NCBI GenBank assembly: GCA_023079485.1
Contig: CM041089.1
Span: forward strand, 12,787,001-12,851,000
Reading direction: 5' to 3'
Length of the DNA stretch: 64,000 nt
DNA from: Archilochus colubris
Lineage: Eukaryota > Chordata > Aves > Apodiformes > Trochilidae
A program made the translations under genes and the position numbers. Each line of letters begins with the position of its first letter. Positions within the stretch are counted from its first letter, which is position 1. The notes under the pieces were generated by a model. The model was not told where the DNA came from and did not search any database. It saw nothing but the letters and a program-made list of their open reading frames with translations. Below, in pieces: positions 57,201-62,540 of this stretch.

Positions 57201-58110
57201 TTATGAGGAGTGACTGGACTGGGGTTGTTCAGTCTGGAGAAAAAAAACTCAGGAGAAGCCTTACTGCTCATTACAGTGACCTGAAAGGAGGTTGTAGTGA
57301 GGTGGGTGTTGGTCTCTTCTCCCAAGTAATGGGTGATAGGATGAGAGGAAACAGCCTCAAATGGCTCGAGGGGAGGTCTAGATTTGATAATAAAAAGCTA
57401 TCAAGCATTGGAACAGGCTGCCCAGCAGAGTGGTAGAGTCACCCTCCCTAGAGGTATTTAAACCCCATGTCCATAGGGACATGGTTTAATGGTGGACTTG
57501 TCAGTGCCAGGTTAATGGTTGGACTCAAGAATCTTAAGGGTCTTTTCCAACTTAAATTATTCTTAACCAGAAGAAAGAGTCCAGTAAGTGAAAAGCAATG
57601 ATTCCCACTCACTTATTTGTTCCATCCCCAGAAACCCCACCTCTGCTCTGAAACCTCTGATTTCTGCTGCCTGCTCATCGTGTCCCTCTCCCACCATAAG
57701 CAAGAAGACACAAACTTCATCAGCTTCACCCAGCAGGCCAGGAAAGCATTCTAAGTGCTACTGAAGTACAAATAATAAATATAAACCAACTTTTACTGCC
57801 ATGTTCAACATGGCCCTACCTGCTGGGTGGGAAAACACTTTCCCTCTCTCCTGCTAGAAACCCTCTTCTGGTTTTACTGGAGAACTCCATAGCCTGGCAT
57901 TGAAGGCAAGATGGGAAGCAGGACAATACTCACAGGCATGACTCCTATCTGCATGAAGAGGAAGGTCAGCTCTAGGGTGGCAATCAGGTAGGCACCAAGG
58001 ATCACTTGTCCTCTCCTCATCTCTCCCATGTGGCCGTTCTGCTCCACGTTCCTCATTCCTGGAGCTTCTTCCTCACCCCCAGAGCTGGTTTTTGCATTCC
58101 TAGTGCTCAT
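147..58110 (-). CDS. SLC22A18: SLC22A18-type MFS transporter gene, nine coding exons in window, 3' end outside
   Basis: Seen: nine minus-strand exons, each with AG acceptor and GT donor, whose phases agree throughout (0,2,1,2,1,1,0,0,1) and give 368 codons plus one base without a stop. The product has major facilitator form. Motif A in the loop between TM2 and TM3 reads [10 protein letters not shown] (residues 91-100), and a motif C-like glycine run in TM5 reads [12 protein letters not shown] (167-178). Known: SLC22A18 is an orphan organic-cation/proton antiporter-like membrane protein of about 424 residues in human. It lies in the imprinted CDKN1C/PHLDA2 cluster of mammals and is closer to DHA1 drug antiporters than to other SLC22 members. 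Matching blocks such as [22 protein letters not shown] and KLGLCFG are what I recognise. About 50 C-terminal residues (TM11, TM12, tail) are missing because the window ends. Inference: a functional gene, as there are no frameshifts or lost splice sites. Confidence 0.95.
268..3958 (-). other. Intron 8 (3.7 kb), no recognised elements
   Basis: Unique-looking sequence with C- and T-rich stretches (for example a run of C at about 581-588 and pyrimidine-rich 1800-3000). No CR1, LTR, RNA gene or conserved coding block was recognised. Open frames of up to 182 codons here have no family likeness and overlap on both strands. Confidence 0.7.
3959..4060 (-). CDS. SLC22A18: SLC22A18 coding exon 8 (residues 295-328): end of TM8, loop, TM9
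   Basis: The exon is 102 bp, exactly 34 codons, flanked by CCCAG (AG at 4061-4062) and donor GTAAGACT (3951-3958). It encodes [20 protein letters not shown] and then TM9, about 313-328 ([15 protein letters not shown]). The stretch GKLTTHF (302-308) is the degenerate second copy of motif A between TM8 and TM9, as expected from the internal duplication of the MFS fold. The TM9 codons carry a small CpG cluster (about 3972-3986), the GC-richest part of the coding sequence by eye. Confidence 0.95.
5603..5964 (+). mobile_element. CR1 LINE fragment, 3' end
   Basis: The translation from about 5603 reads like the C-terminal CR1 ORF2 ([16 protein letters not shown], then [19 protein letters not shown]). 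It is followed by the CR1 3' UTR signature of a GGTTGGACTAGAGGATCT-like string and TCCCTTCCAGCCCC. The terminal ATTCT repeat has decayed to GATTCTCTGATGCTCTG. Strongly 5' truncated and moderately diverged. Confidence 0.88.
6771..7014 (-). mobile_element. CR1 LINE fragment, 3' end (young-looking subfamily)
   Basis: Starts at its 3' tail (ATCATAGAATCATAGAATCG as read on plus) and includes the subfamily hallmark of GGCACTGAGTGCC next to CCCAGCCCATGG. The coding remnant on the minus strand reads [21 protein letters not shown]. Same subfamily as 11335-11886, 47927-49315, 50827-51558, 61801-62540 and 63921-64000. Truncated after the [12 protein letters not shown] region. Confidence 0.93.
10589..10632. 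repeat. AT-rich low-complexity patch
   Basis: Imperfect TATA/TAAATA repeats ending in an A run, in intron 7. Confidence 0.8.
11335..11886 (+). mobile_element. CR1 LINE fragment (young-looking subfamily), 552 bp
   Basis: Begins inside the CR1 ORF at the segment equivalent to [18 protein letters not shown] and ends in two ATTCTATG repeats followed by an A-rich run (11887-11908). The ORF remnant 11457-11816 reads [14 protein letters not shown] through [20 protein letters not shown]. Nearly collinear with 50827-51558 and 61801-62540, with few differences by eye. Confidence 0.94.
12814..12903. repeat. A/C-rich low-complexity tract
   Basis: About 90 bases almost free of T and G, made of A runs with C clusters (AAAACACC- and AAACCCC-like). 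Intron 7. Confidence 0.8.
14614..14714 (-). CDS. SLC22A18: SLC22A18 coding exon 7 (residues 261-294): TM7 and TM8
   Basis: The exon is 101 bp, with AG acceptor at 14715-14716 and donor GTAAGTGAAG (14604-14613). It completes Gly261 and encodes [18 protein letters not shown] followed by [14 protein letters not shown]. This is the best-conserved block of the gene and matches the mammalian protein almost residue for residue in [10 protein letters not shown]. Residues 262-275 finish TM7; 283-294 begin TM8. It ends exactly on ATG for Met294, phase 0. Confidence 0.96.
15346..15835 (-). mobile_element. CR1 LINE fragment, 3' end
   Basis: The 3' tail on plus reads TAGAATCATAGAATTATCAG. The minus strand encodes a diverged CR1 C-terminus ([40 protein letters not shown]). 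A different subfamily from the young-looking set. It lies 632 bp upstream of the exon 7 acceptor, in the same orientation as the gene. Confidence 0.9.
18872..18917. repeat. CA repeat followed by poly-A
   Basis: Short (CA) run, then about 20 A interrupted by single bases. It might be a worn retroposon tail, but nothing recognisable lies upstream. Confidence 0.75.
20099..20209 (-). CDS. SLC22A18: SLC22A18 coding exon 6 (residues 224-261): central loop and start of TM7
   Basis: The exon is 111 bp, with acceptor CCTGCAG (AG at 20210-20211) and donor GTAAATC (20092-20098). It encodes the second part of the central cytosolic loop ([18 protein letters not shown]), then [19 protein letters not shown], which leads into TM7. 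The RLPDVPRIFLVKV-like block of the mammalian protein is clearly matched. It is the only exon here whose length is a multiple of three with matching phases on both sides (phase 1 to phase 1), so it could be skipped without a frameshift, removing about 37 residues. Confidence 0.94.
20210..20648 (-). other. Intron 5 (439 bp)
   Basis: Short intron with clean GTAAGT donor and CCTGCAG acceptor. No repeats or RNA genes recognised. Confidence 0.85.
20649..20764 (-). CDS. SLC22A18: SLC22A18 coding exon 5 (residues 185-224): TM6 and start of central loop
   Basis: The exon is 116 bp, with acceptor TTTGCAG (AG at 20765-20766) and donor GTAAGTAG (20641-20648). It opens with the base completing Gly185, then TM6 as [18 protein letters not shown] (about 186-208). 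The start of the large cytosolic loop follows, with [17 protein letters not shown]. The GIFVPA start corresponds to GIQCPA in the human protein, as I recall it, so no exon appears to be missing despite the 31.8-kb gap before it. It ends with the first base of Ser224. Confidence 0.93.
22360..22380. repeat. (AC)n microsatellite
   Basis: About ten CA units followed by TATATG, in intron 4. Confidence 0.92.
25570..26659 (+). mobile_element. CR1 LINE, 5'-truncated, with intact reverse transcriptase C-terminal ORF
   Basis: One frame (25535-26575) is open for 346 codons. It covers the later part of the CR1 reverse transcriptase: [21 protein letters not shown] at residues 49-69, then the catalytic FADD at 80-83, then the conserved C-terminus [20 protein letters not shown] ending with TAG. 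The earlier RT blocks (first catalytic Asp), the endonuclease domain and ORF1 are lost to 5' truncation, so it cannot move by itself. The 3' end has GGTTGGACTAGATGATCT and two ATTCTATG repeats. Similarity to CR1 begins near 25570; the ORF's first dozen codons are probably flank. Confidence 0.95.
26660..26712 (-). mobile_element. CR1 3' tail fragment, inverted against the preceding CR1
   Basis: On plus it reads ACAGAATGACAGAACAGTCC then TGGTTGGAAAGGATCTCTGAGAT-like sequence, the reverse complement of a CR1 3' terminus. It abuts the 3' end of the copy ending at 26659, giving a tail-to-tail junction. Short and diverged. Confidence 0.65.
26833..26890 (+). mobile_element. CR1 3' terminal fragment
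   Basis: Contains CTTGATCTTTCAAGGTCCCT, TCCCACCCCTAACTTTGTAA and a decayed octamer tail (TTTTGTGATTTT). This is the usual CR1 3' UTR order on the plus strand. Very short. Confidence 0.6.
28227..28393. repeat. Minisatellite, about 8 copies of a 20-21-bp unit
   Basis: Units have the form GAGCCTGTCTGTCCCCCCAAG, with variation at GGC/GCC/TCC, T/A and five or six C. The C-runs make the minus strand, which is the sense strand of the host intron, carry eight G5-G6 runs at regular spacing. Embedded in intron 4; no relation to CR1. Confidence 0.93.
29306..29770 (+). mobile_element. Old CR1-family LINE remnant
   Basis: Diverged sequence with the order of an ancient CR1: TGAATTGTGGGTGCAGTTCT (the WVQFW segment), GAGGCTGAGAGCCTTCACCC, then CTTCCCACAACATG-like sequence. 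The 91-codon frame 29321-29596 keeps [17 protein letters not shown]. No octamer tail is preserved. It could be another CR1/L3-like clade. Confidence 0.6.
37290..37650. promoter_or_regulatory. CpG-richer patch in intron 4, possible regulatory element
   Basis: About 13 CpG dinucleotides in roughly 360 bases by eye, while flanking intron sequence has only a few per kilobase. No CR1 or LTR explains them. No TATA box or exon is evident. Regulatory function is inference only; a GC-rich old repeat is the alternative. Confidence 0.3.
37511..37547. repeat. Poly-T tract with two C interruptions
   Basis: Thirty-seven bases, all T except two C. Lies inside the CpG-richer patch of intron 4. Confidence 0.9.
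37900..38099 (+). mobile_element. CR1 3' end with expanded octamer tail
   Basis: Carries the CR1 3' UTR string TTGGTGATCTTTAAGGTCCC then TTCCAGCCCAAACC, followed from about 37981 by an unusually long run of ATTCTATG-type units. Most CR1 copies in this window have only two such units. Confidence 0.88.
37981..38099 (+). repeat. Expanded CR1 tail array with a 40-bp higher-order unit
   Basis: About 120 bp of ATTCTATG-like octamers, with variants ATTCTGTG, ATTCTATC and ATTGAGTC. The blocks 38014-38053 and 38054-38093 are two copies of one 40-bp unit, each starting ATTGAGTCTATC; the second has CAATG and CCATG changes near its end. This suggests tandem expansion after insertion. Confidence 0.85.
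44604..44716 (-). mobile_element. CR1 3' fragment
   Basis: On plus it reads AAAATTATAGGTATAAAAGG, GACCTTGAAAAATCACCTGG, TCCAACCCCCCTACC and then CAGGTCACACAGGA. This is the reverse complement of the CR1 3' UTR. Short and old. Confidence 0.75.
47927..49315 (-). mobile_element. CR1 LINE, longest copy (about 1.39 kb), with most of the RT domain
   Basis: Minus-strand frame 49293-48535 (252 codons) keeps [18 protein letters not shown], the catalytic [14 protein letters not shown] (Asp92), [17 protein letters not shown] and FADDTK (178-181). Further upstream, in another frame, is [17 protein letters not shown], so a frameshift lies near 49250. Another frameshift near 48590 moves the C-terminal part into frame 48637-48317 ([19 protein letters not shown]). 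The 3' part has internal deletions relative to the other young copies. The endonuclease domain and 5' end are absent. Confidence 0.95.
50827..51558 (+). mobile_element. CR1 LINE fragment (young-looking subfamily), 732 bp
   Basis: Starts with GGGTCCTGCAC and CAACCCCATGGGGAGCTCC, the coding segment just after the RT active-site region. It runs through [20 protein letters not shown] and [20 protein letters not shown] to GGTTGG-type 3' UTR and ATTCTATG tail. ORF 50874-51158 is still open for 94 codons. It faces the 47927-49315 copy head to head, 1.5 kb apart. Confidence 0.95.
52579..52711 (-). CDS. SLC22A18: SLC22A18 coding exon 4 (residues 141-185): TM4-TM5 loop and TM5
   Basis: The exon is 133 bp, with acceptor TTGCAG (AG at 52712-52713) and a GTGAGT donor (52573-52578). 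It encodes the cytosolic segment [20 protein letters not shown] and then TM5, about residues 160-181. TM5 carries the glycine-rich motif C-like sequence expected of drug/proton antiporters ([12 protein letters not shown]). The last codon, Gly185, is split GG|C over the 31.8-kb intron 4. A CR1 3' end lies only about 25 bases upstream of the acceptor. The length is not a multiple of three, so skipping would break the frame within the protein core. Confidence 0.95.
52738..53050 (-). mobile_element. CR1 LINE 3' end next to the exon 4 splice acceptor
   Basis: The minus strand encodes [20 protein letters not shown] and [12 protein letters not shown] of the CR1 C-terminus. It ends in a 3' tail (plus: AGAATCACAGAATCG) about 25 nt before the AG of coding exon 4. 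An internal (TA)n at 52822-52840 interrupts the 3' UTR. Same orientation as the gene. Confidence 0.9.
52822..52840. repeat. (TA)n microsatellite inside CR1
   Basis: About nine to ten TA units embedded in the 3' UTR part of the CR1 at 52738-53050. Likely polymorphic. Confidence 0.9.
53715..53860 (-). CDS. SLC22A18: SLC22A18 coding exon 3 (residues 92-141): motif A, TM3, TM4
   Basis: The exon is 146 bp with a strong pyrimidine tract and CAG acceptor (53861-53863) and a GTAAGC donor below 53715. It completes Arg92 and continues the MFS motif A as [11 protein letters not shown]. Asp95 is the conserved acidic residue, and Arg96 and Arg100 are the basic residues of the loop between TM2 and TM3. 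TM3 spans about 102-121. TM4 spans about 123-139 and contains [13 protein letters not shown], the counterpart of the mammalian SRLPGALMHTLP block. The exon ends with the first base of Gly141 (phase 1). Confidence 0.95.
53861..56015 (-). other. Intron 2 (2.2 kb) with a short CR1 tail
   Basis: Carries a CR1 3' fragment at 55298-55362 (-) and a short poly-T at about 55651-55661. Otherwise unique sequence with no recognised feature. Confidence 0.75.
55298..55362 (-). mobile_element. CR1 3' tail fragment
   Basis: On plus it reads TCATAGAATCATAGAATTAG, then CCGGGTTGGAAGGGACCTCA and GAGATCATCCAGTCCAACCC, the standard CR1 3' terminus. Truncated after about 65 bp. Confidence 0.9.
56016..56113 (-). 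CDS. SLC22A18: SLC22A18 coding exon 2 (residues 60-92): TM2
   Basis: The exon is 98 bp, with AG acceptor at 56114-56115 after a T-rich tract and a GTAAGG donor (56010-56015). It encodes the short loop [10 protein letters not shown] and TM2 with [13 protein letters not shown] and GGPVFG (residues 72-91), one of the most diagnostic blocks of the family. It ends with AG, the first two bases of Arg92, so motif A is split across introns 2's junction. At 98 bp it is not a multiple of three, so skipping would shift the frame. Inverted CR1 fragments lie on both sides (55298-55362 and 57040-57566). Confidence 0.95.
56114..57933 (-). other. Intron 1 (1.8 kb, between coding exons 1 and 2) with an old CR1
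   Basis: CR1 remnant at 57040-57566 (+). The rest, 56114-57039 and 57567-57933, looks unique and holds no recognisable element. Confidence 0.75.
57040..57566 (+). mobile_element. Old CR1 LINE fragment
   Basis: Order of CR1 C-terminal segments on plus: TGTGCCCAGCTGGCCAGCAG, CTTGTACCAGGAGCAGTGTG, GGGTTGTTCAGTCTGGAGAA, then AACAGGCTGCCCAGCAGAGT and a degraded TTGGACTCAAGAATCTTAAG tail. Diverged, with indels and no intact frame. Confidence 0.82.
57934..58110 (-). CDS. SLC22A18: SLC22A18 coding exon 1 (residues 1-59): N-terminus and TM1
   Basis: Encodes 59 whole codons and ends in CCT before a GTGAGT donor (57928-57933), so intron 1 is phase 0. Residues 1-33 are hydrophilic, rich in Ser, Glu and Gly, and presumably cytosolic. 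Residues about 36-58 form TM1 with the family-typical LELTFLFMQ stretch. The chosen ATG at 58110-58108 is the first after an in-frame TAG that overlaps the AG at 58129-58130. Its context is weak (T at -3). Met19 and Met31 have G at -3 and are alternative starts. From memory the human N-terminus is about 15 residues shorter before the same TM1, so a downstream start is conceivable. Confidence 0.93.
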
Positions 58111-58130
58111 GGAGTGACTTGCTGGAGGCT
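58111..58130 (-). other. SLC22A18: Probable 5'-UTR part of coding exon 1 with its splice acceptor
   Basis: Reading the minus strand, a pyrimidine-rich run (about 58131-58150) leads into AG at 58129-58130, followed by 18 bases and then the start codon. This looks like a real 3' splice site, so the first exon is probably untranslated and lies further right. Bases 58128-58111 have no stop in the coding frame, so coding sequence in an upstream exon cannot be excluded. I could not place that exon or the promoter. Confidence 0.6.
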
Positions 58131-59061
58131 AAAAAGTGACAAGAAGGTGCTTTCTAGCTGGGAATGTGGTAGGTGCAGAAGCTGTGTTTACAGTTCAAAG
58201 CTTACAGTGTGAAAGGTGCTGAGTCAGCATGCCAGGGATTTTTTTTTTTTTCTTCCTTTTTTTTTTTTTTTTTTCTCCTCCTGGTTTACTTGCCAGGCTG
58301 GATCAAAGGTAACCAGGCACTCAACCACGGAGCTCAGATCTCATTTTTCACTCCTCCCAGCTGGGTTTAGTGAAGTTATTGCTCCAAGGACCAGCAGAAA
58401 AAAAAGAGCTGCTGAGGGTGGGGTGAAAGTGGACATTGCCCCAAACAAGAGCACATGACAAGCTCTTCAACTCTTTAACTGTTTCACTTCTTTCACTTTT
58501 TTAATTGCTTTTGGTGTTTTAGAAGACATGATTGGTTTAATTCTTCATAAAAAGCCCTTCCTTTTTATTTTGGAGGGTTGCAAGTGAACCTTAGAGCAGA
58601 GCAGCTATTTCCAAGTCCTCATGCTTCTCGCAGTAGATTTATGGAGATCCTAGAGGAAGCATAAATGCAGCCAGAGTTACCCTCATCAACACCTCTAACT
58701 GAGCCATTTTCCCCCCTTCACCAGGTCCTGGAAATTCACAGGGGCTGAGCCAGCAATTGTTCTGATACGACTCCTCTGAGACTCTGAGAGACCAAATTCA
58801 GTCATTGCCAACAGCATTTGGAAAAAAAAATTAAAAAAGCATGAAATCCACACAGATCTTGAGGCTGATTGGAAAATGGGGAATTAAATAAACAGGACTC
58901 ATTTGTCCTGTGGGAGTTTTATTTGTTTGCTTACTTGTTTACTTAGGGTTTTATCTGTTTGTCTGTTTGCTTGGGGGTTATTTGTCTGTTTTCTTACTTG
59001 TAGAAGCCTGGATTGAGCATTATCTTTAAAATGAAAAGAAAGCAGAGATCCTAACAGCCTG
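58131..59061. other. 5' flank of SLC22A18 coding exon 1, no promoter recognised
   Basis: Contains the polypyrimidine tract of the candidate 5'-UTR acceptor, the T-rich run, and TTTG/CTTG-rich low-complexity sequence at about 58910-59000. CpG-poor, without a visible TATA box or CpG island, so the promoter is probably further right. Confidence 0.6.
58235..58276. repeat. T-rich homopolymer tract
   Basis: About 40 pyrimidines, nearly all T, 125 bases upstream of the start codon and just upstream of the candidate 5'-UTR acceptor. Confidence 0.85.
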
Positions 59062-59420
59062 ATTTTGTGATTTTGTAGAATTACAGGACTTCTGGTAGGA
59101 AGGGACCTCAGGAGATCTCATCCACCCTCCTGCTTGATCATGTCAGCTACCAACAGGAGTTTAGCTGTCTGTGCTCTTCAAATAGTTGCAGGTGGCTATT
59201 AAATCACCCCAGCCTCCACTTTGCCAGCTGAACTACCCCAATTCCCTCATTTTTTCCCAAAGATTATGTATTCTAGTCCCTTTGCCTTCTTATTAGTACT
59301 CCCTTGGGCTCTATCCAGTTTGAACATACCCTCTTGTCCCAAGGGGCCCAACACTGGGTCAGCACCAAGCAAAGGGGATATAACATCTCCCCTGGGCATC
59401 TTGGCCCTGCTACTCCTCAA
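59062..59420 (-). mobile_element. Old CR1 LINE fragment
   Basis: On plus it reads GATTTTGTAGAATTACAGGA, GGTAGGAAGGGACCTCAGGA, CAGGAGTTTAGCTGTC and then ATCTTGGCCC. This matches the reverse complement of an aged CR1 3' region (tail, UTR, C-terminal coding). Ends are approximate. Confidence 0.7.
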
Positions 59421-59716
59421 ATGGTCCATTTTGCCTTATTCCTGATGACTGTTCACATAGCATCCCCGTCACCATGCTAGGGCTGCTCCCTGTCCAGTTT
59501 GTCCCCAGCAGACACTGATGCAGGTGGATGTTCTGCCCCAGGGTTGGGGCAAATTGCCACAACTTTCAACTGGTTGAAAACCTTGAAGTTTTGGTTGACC
59601 CAGATCTCCCATGAAGACCCTCCAGCTCTTCCATCACTCACCACACCTCTGTTCAGAAGGCTGGCACAGACACATCAATACAGGGACACCCCAGATGTTT
59701 CCCAACTTGGATCTGG

Positions 59717-59721
59717 AGTGG
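59717..59721. repeat. Target-site duplication, left copy (AGTGG)
   Basis: The five bases before the LTR are identical to 60532-60536 after it. Confidence 0.9.
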
Positions 59722-60531
59722 TGTCCTGGTTTGGGCCAGGATAAAGGTGATTTTCTGTTTTGTACTTTTACTTTTAGCTAAGTCTCTTGTAAGTAGTTGC
59801 ACTTGCTGAAATTAACAGCAAGTTTCTCAGACAGTGTGTGCTTCTAGGACTGATAACACTTGATGTTTATAGTTACTGCTAGAGACTGGTATGCAGAGCC
59901 AAGAACACTGCTCAGCTCTGAGGAAAACATTTTACCGTCCAGGAGGATACAGAGGTCCCACCTGAGCCCTCCTTTGGGGAGGAACAGACAAGACAGATGC
60001 CAGAATTGACCAAACAGAGGATTCCATCCCATATACGTCACACTCAGTATAAATTTGAGGCATCACGAGGGCCGAGCCAGATTTTTTCCAGATTTCCAGA
60101 CTTCTGGATTTCCTGATTTCCCTTCCTCCCTTCCTTCACCCGGCATCCTGGAAGGATCCTGTCCGTTCGTCTGCCTGTGGTCCTGATCCGTGCCAGCCCA
60201 TATCTGTGTGTTCCTGCCTCCAGCTCCCAACTGCTGCCGACTCCAGGAGTCCAGCCTGGACTTTCCCAGGGCTGCCCTGCAGCCTCGGTGGTGACGTGAG
60301 AGTTACTGGGGGAAAGGGGGAGGAATGTGGTTTCCATTTTCCTGTATATTTGTATATATTTAGTAATTTTTCCTATTTATCATTACTGTTCATTAAAGTT
60401 GTGTGTTTAGTTTCCAACCCATAAGTCTCTCTCCCTTATTCTCTCTCCTTTCTTTATCAAGGAGGAGAGAGAGATTAATAGAGAGCGTCTGGTATTCGGT
60501 TTAATCGCCGGGCCAGTGTTAAACCGTGACA
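59722..60531 (+). mobile_element. Solo LTR, ERVL-like endogenous retrovirus, 810 bp
   Basis: Starts TGTCCTGGTTTGGGCC and ends AAACCGTGACA, with TGTC/GACA terminal inverted ends. A perfect 5-bp target-site duplication AGTGG flanks it (59717-59721 and 60532-60536), and 5 bp is the size typical of ERVL-type integrases. It has a TATA box (TATAAAT, 60048-60054) and an ATTAAA polyadenylation signal (60392-60397) before a GT-rich stretch, giving U3-R-U5 order on plus. No internal retroviral sequence adjoins either side, so this is a solo LTR left by LTR-LTR recombination. It is oriented opposite to SLC22A18 and lies 1.6 kb upstream of its start codon. Confidence 0.93.
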
Positions 60532-60536
60532 AGTGG
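60532..60536. repeat. Target-site duplication, right copy (AGTGG)
   Basis: Identical to 59717-59721. Together they fix the LTR boundaries to the base. Confidence 0.9.
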
Positions 60537-61800
60537 TTTTCCAACCCAAGTTTCCAACCAAGCCCAGGGAGACAGAACTGTAAGATGTCCCTTTTATCCA
60601 ACACTGCTGAGCCCTGGGATCTGCTGGGGGTTGCCAGGCCCTACGTCTTGGTGAAGAAAAGATCAAAAGTTTAATGTTAGAGGGGGGGTGGGTACCAGTC
60701 CAGAGGCTGCACAGAAATAAATTCGTAAAGTCATCCATCCAGAGCATGAGTGAAAAAGCACCTTTAAAGAATGATTCCTACAGTGATGCCAGCACTCAGA
60801 CTCCAGTTTACTGAATTCAGTTGTTACTGAAGAGGGAACCCAGTGTGTATCCCAATTTAGCCAAGGATCAGTGCTCAACATTTGGTTCCTCTCAGAGTGA
60901 AACAATGGATTTGCTGCACTTGGATTATCCTGCAGCACAGCACCAACATCATCACTCCCTGCTTTGTGCTGCACAGCCACAATGTGCAAATTACCAGCAT
61001 TGAATAGAGGAGTAAAATTAATGACAGAACTCTGTTTGTGGAGGTTTTGAGACAACCAAAAAAGCAACTCATGCAAATGCAATGTAAAACCCTGCTTACT
61101 GGAAACATTGCTGACTTGGATGGGAAAAGCAGTAATATTTTGACTGCTGAGTTTGTCTCAGCAGTAACAGAAAACAGGTCCCAGCAAGGCAACCAAGGAA
61201 AGGAATGATTTGCAGATGTCACTCTCCACCAGACTGAAGCCTTCTCCTGCCTGGGGCACGCAGTGCAGACAGCTAAGCAGCCCCATGCCCCTCCTCAGAT
61301 TTAACTTCTCCTTGGCACTAGCAAGGGAAATGGAGTAAAAAACCAAACGACAGAGTTGAATTTTCAGCCTCCAGGCCAAAAGACAGTTCTGAGAAGCAAG
61401 GACCTAAATTTGGTGCCTCTTGTGGAGATGATCATGGAGAATGATCTGCAATCACCAGACTTGGGTTCTGTACATCACTGGATGCTCAAGCCTCTTCCTT
61501 AGCATCCCAGATCAGGCTGCAAGTCAGAAAGCATCCTGCGCCCAATCCAGTGATCCTCTTCCAGCAACAGTGCCTTCAGTCAGGAGCATTTCTCACCCCA
61601 TCCCTGCACTTTGGCATGGAAAGGACAAGGGGAATAATTTAAGCCACCTTTACAAGCCAAACCATGTCCATGCTGCTCTGGCCCCTAGGATTCAGGGGTG
61701 AGCTGTATTTTCCAAACTTTTCCAAGATATTGGCAGCTCCCAATCACCTCCATGTTCTCCCACAAGTTCTTCTTGGGCTTTCCTGACTTTCAGCACCTGA
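60537..61800. other. Intergenic or 5'-intronic sequence, nothing recognised
   Basis: Between the solo LTR and the next CR1 I see no exon, RNA gene or repeat. If the first SLC22A18 exon lies beyond 64000, this is intron. Confidence 0.6.
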
Positions 61801-62540
61801 TTGGACACAACAACCCCATGGGGAGCTCCAGGCTGGGCACAGAGTGGTTGGAGAGCAGCCAGGCAGAAAGGGACCTGGGAGTCTGGATTGCCAGGAAGCT
61901 GAACAGGAGCCAGCAGTGTGCCCAGGTGGCCAAGAAGGCCAATGGCATCCTGGCCTGTATCAGGAACAGCGTGGCCAGCAGGTCCAGGGAAGGGATTCTG
62001 CCCCTGTGCTCAGCCCTGGTGAGGCCACAGCTTGAGTCCTGTGTCCAGTTCTGGGCCCCTCAGCTCAGGAAGGAGATTGAGGTCCTGGAGCAGGTCCAAA
62101 GGCAACTGGGCTGGTGAAGGGACTCGAGCACAGATCCTGTGAGGGGCTGAGGGAGCTGGGGGTGTTGAGGCTGGAGAAGAGGAGGCTCAGGGGAGACCTC
62201 ATCACTCTCTCCAACTCCCTGAAAGGAGGTTGGAGCCAGGGGGGGGTCGGGCTCTTTTCCCAGGCAACTCTCAGCAAGACAAGAGGGCAGGGTCTCAAGT
62301 TGTGCCAGGGCAGGTTTAGGTTGGAGATTAGAAAGAATTTCTTTACGGAGAGAGAGATCAGGCATTGGAATGGGCTGCCCAGGGAAGTAGTGGATTCTCC
62401 GTGTCTGGAGATATTTCAAAAGAGCCTGGATGTGGCACTGAGTGCCATGGGCTGGGAACTGCAGCGGGAGTGGATCAAGGGTTGGACTTGATGATCTCTG
62501 AGGTCCCTTCCAACCCAGCCAATTCTATGATTCTATGATT
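61801..62540 (+). mobile_element. CR1 LINE fragment (young-looking subfamily), 740 bp
   Basis: Begins TTGGACACAACAACCCCATG, nearly the same truncation point as the copy at 50827. It carries [20 protein letters not shown] and [20 protein letters not shown] and ends in two ATTCTATG units. Small deletions near 62101 and 62142 break the frame. Otherwise nearly identical by eye to 50827-51558. Confidence 0.95.

Noticed and set aside
60407..61082. Minus-strand ORFs near the LTR as retroviral coding sequence
   Set aside because: No gag, pol or env motifs. The flanks of the LTR join through a perfect target-site duplication, so no internal provirus remains.
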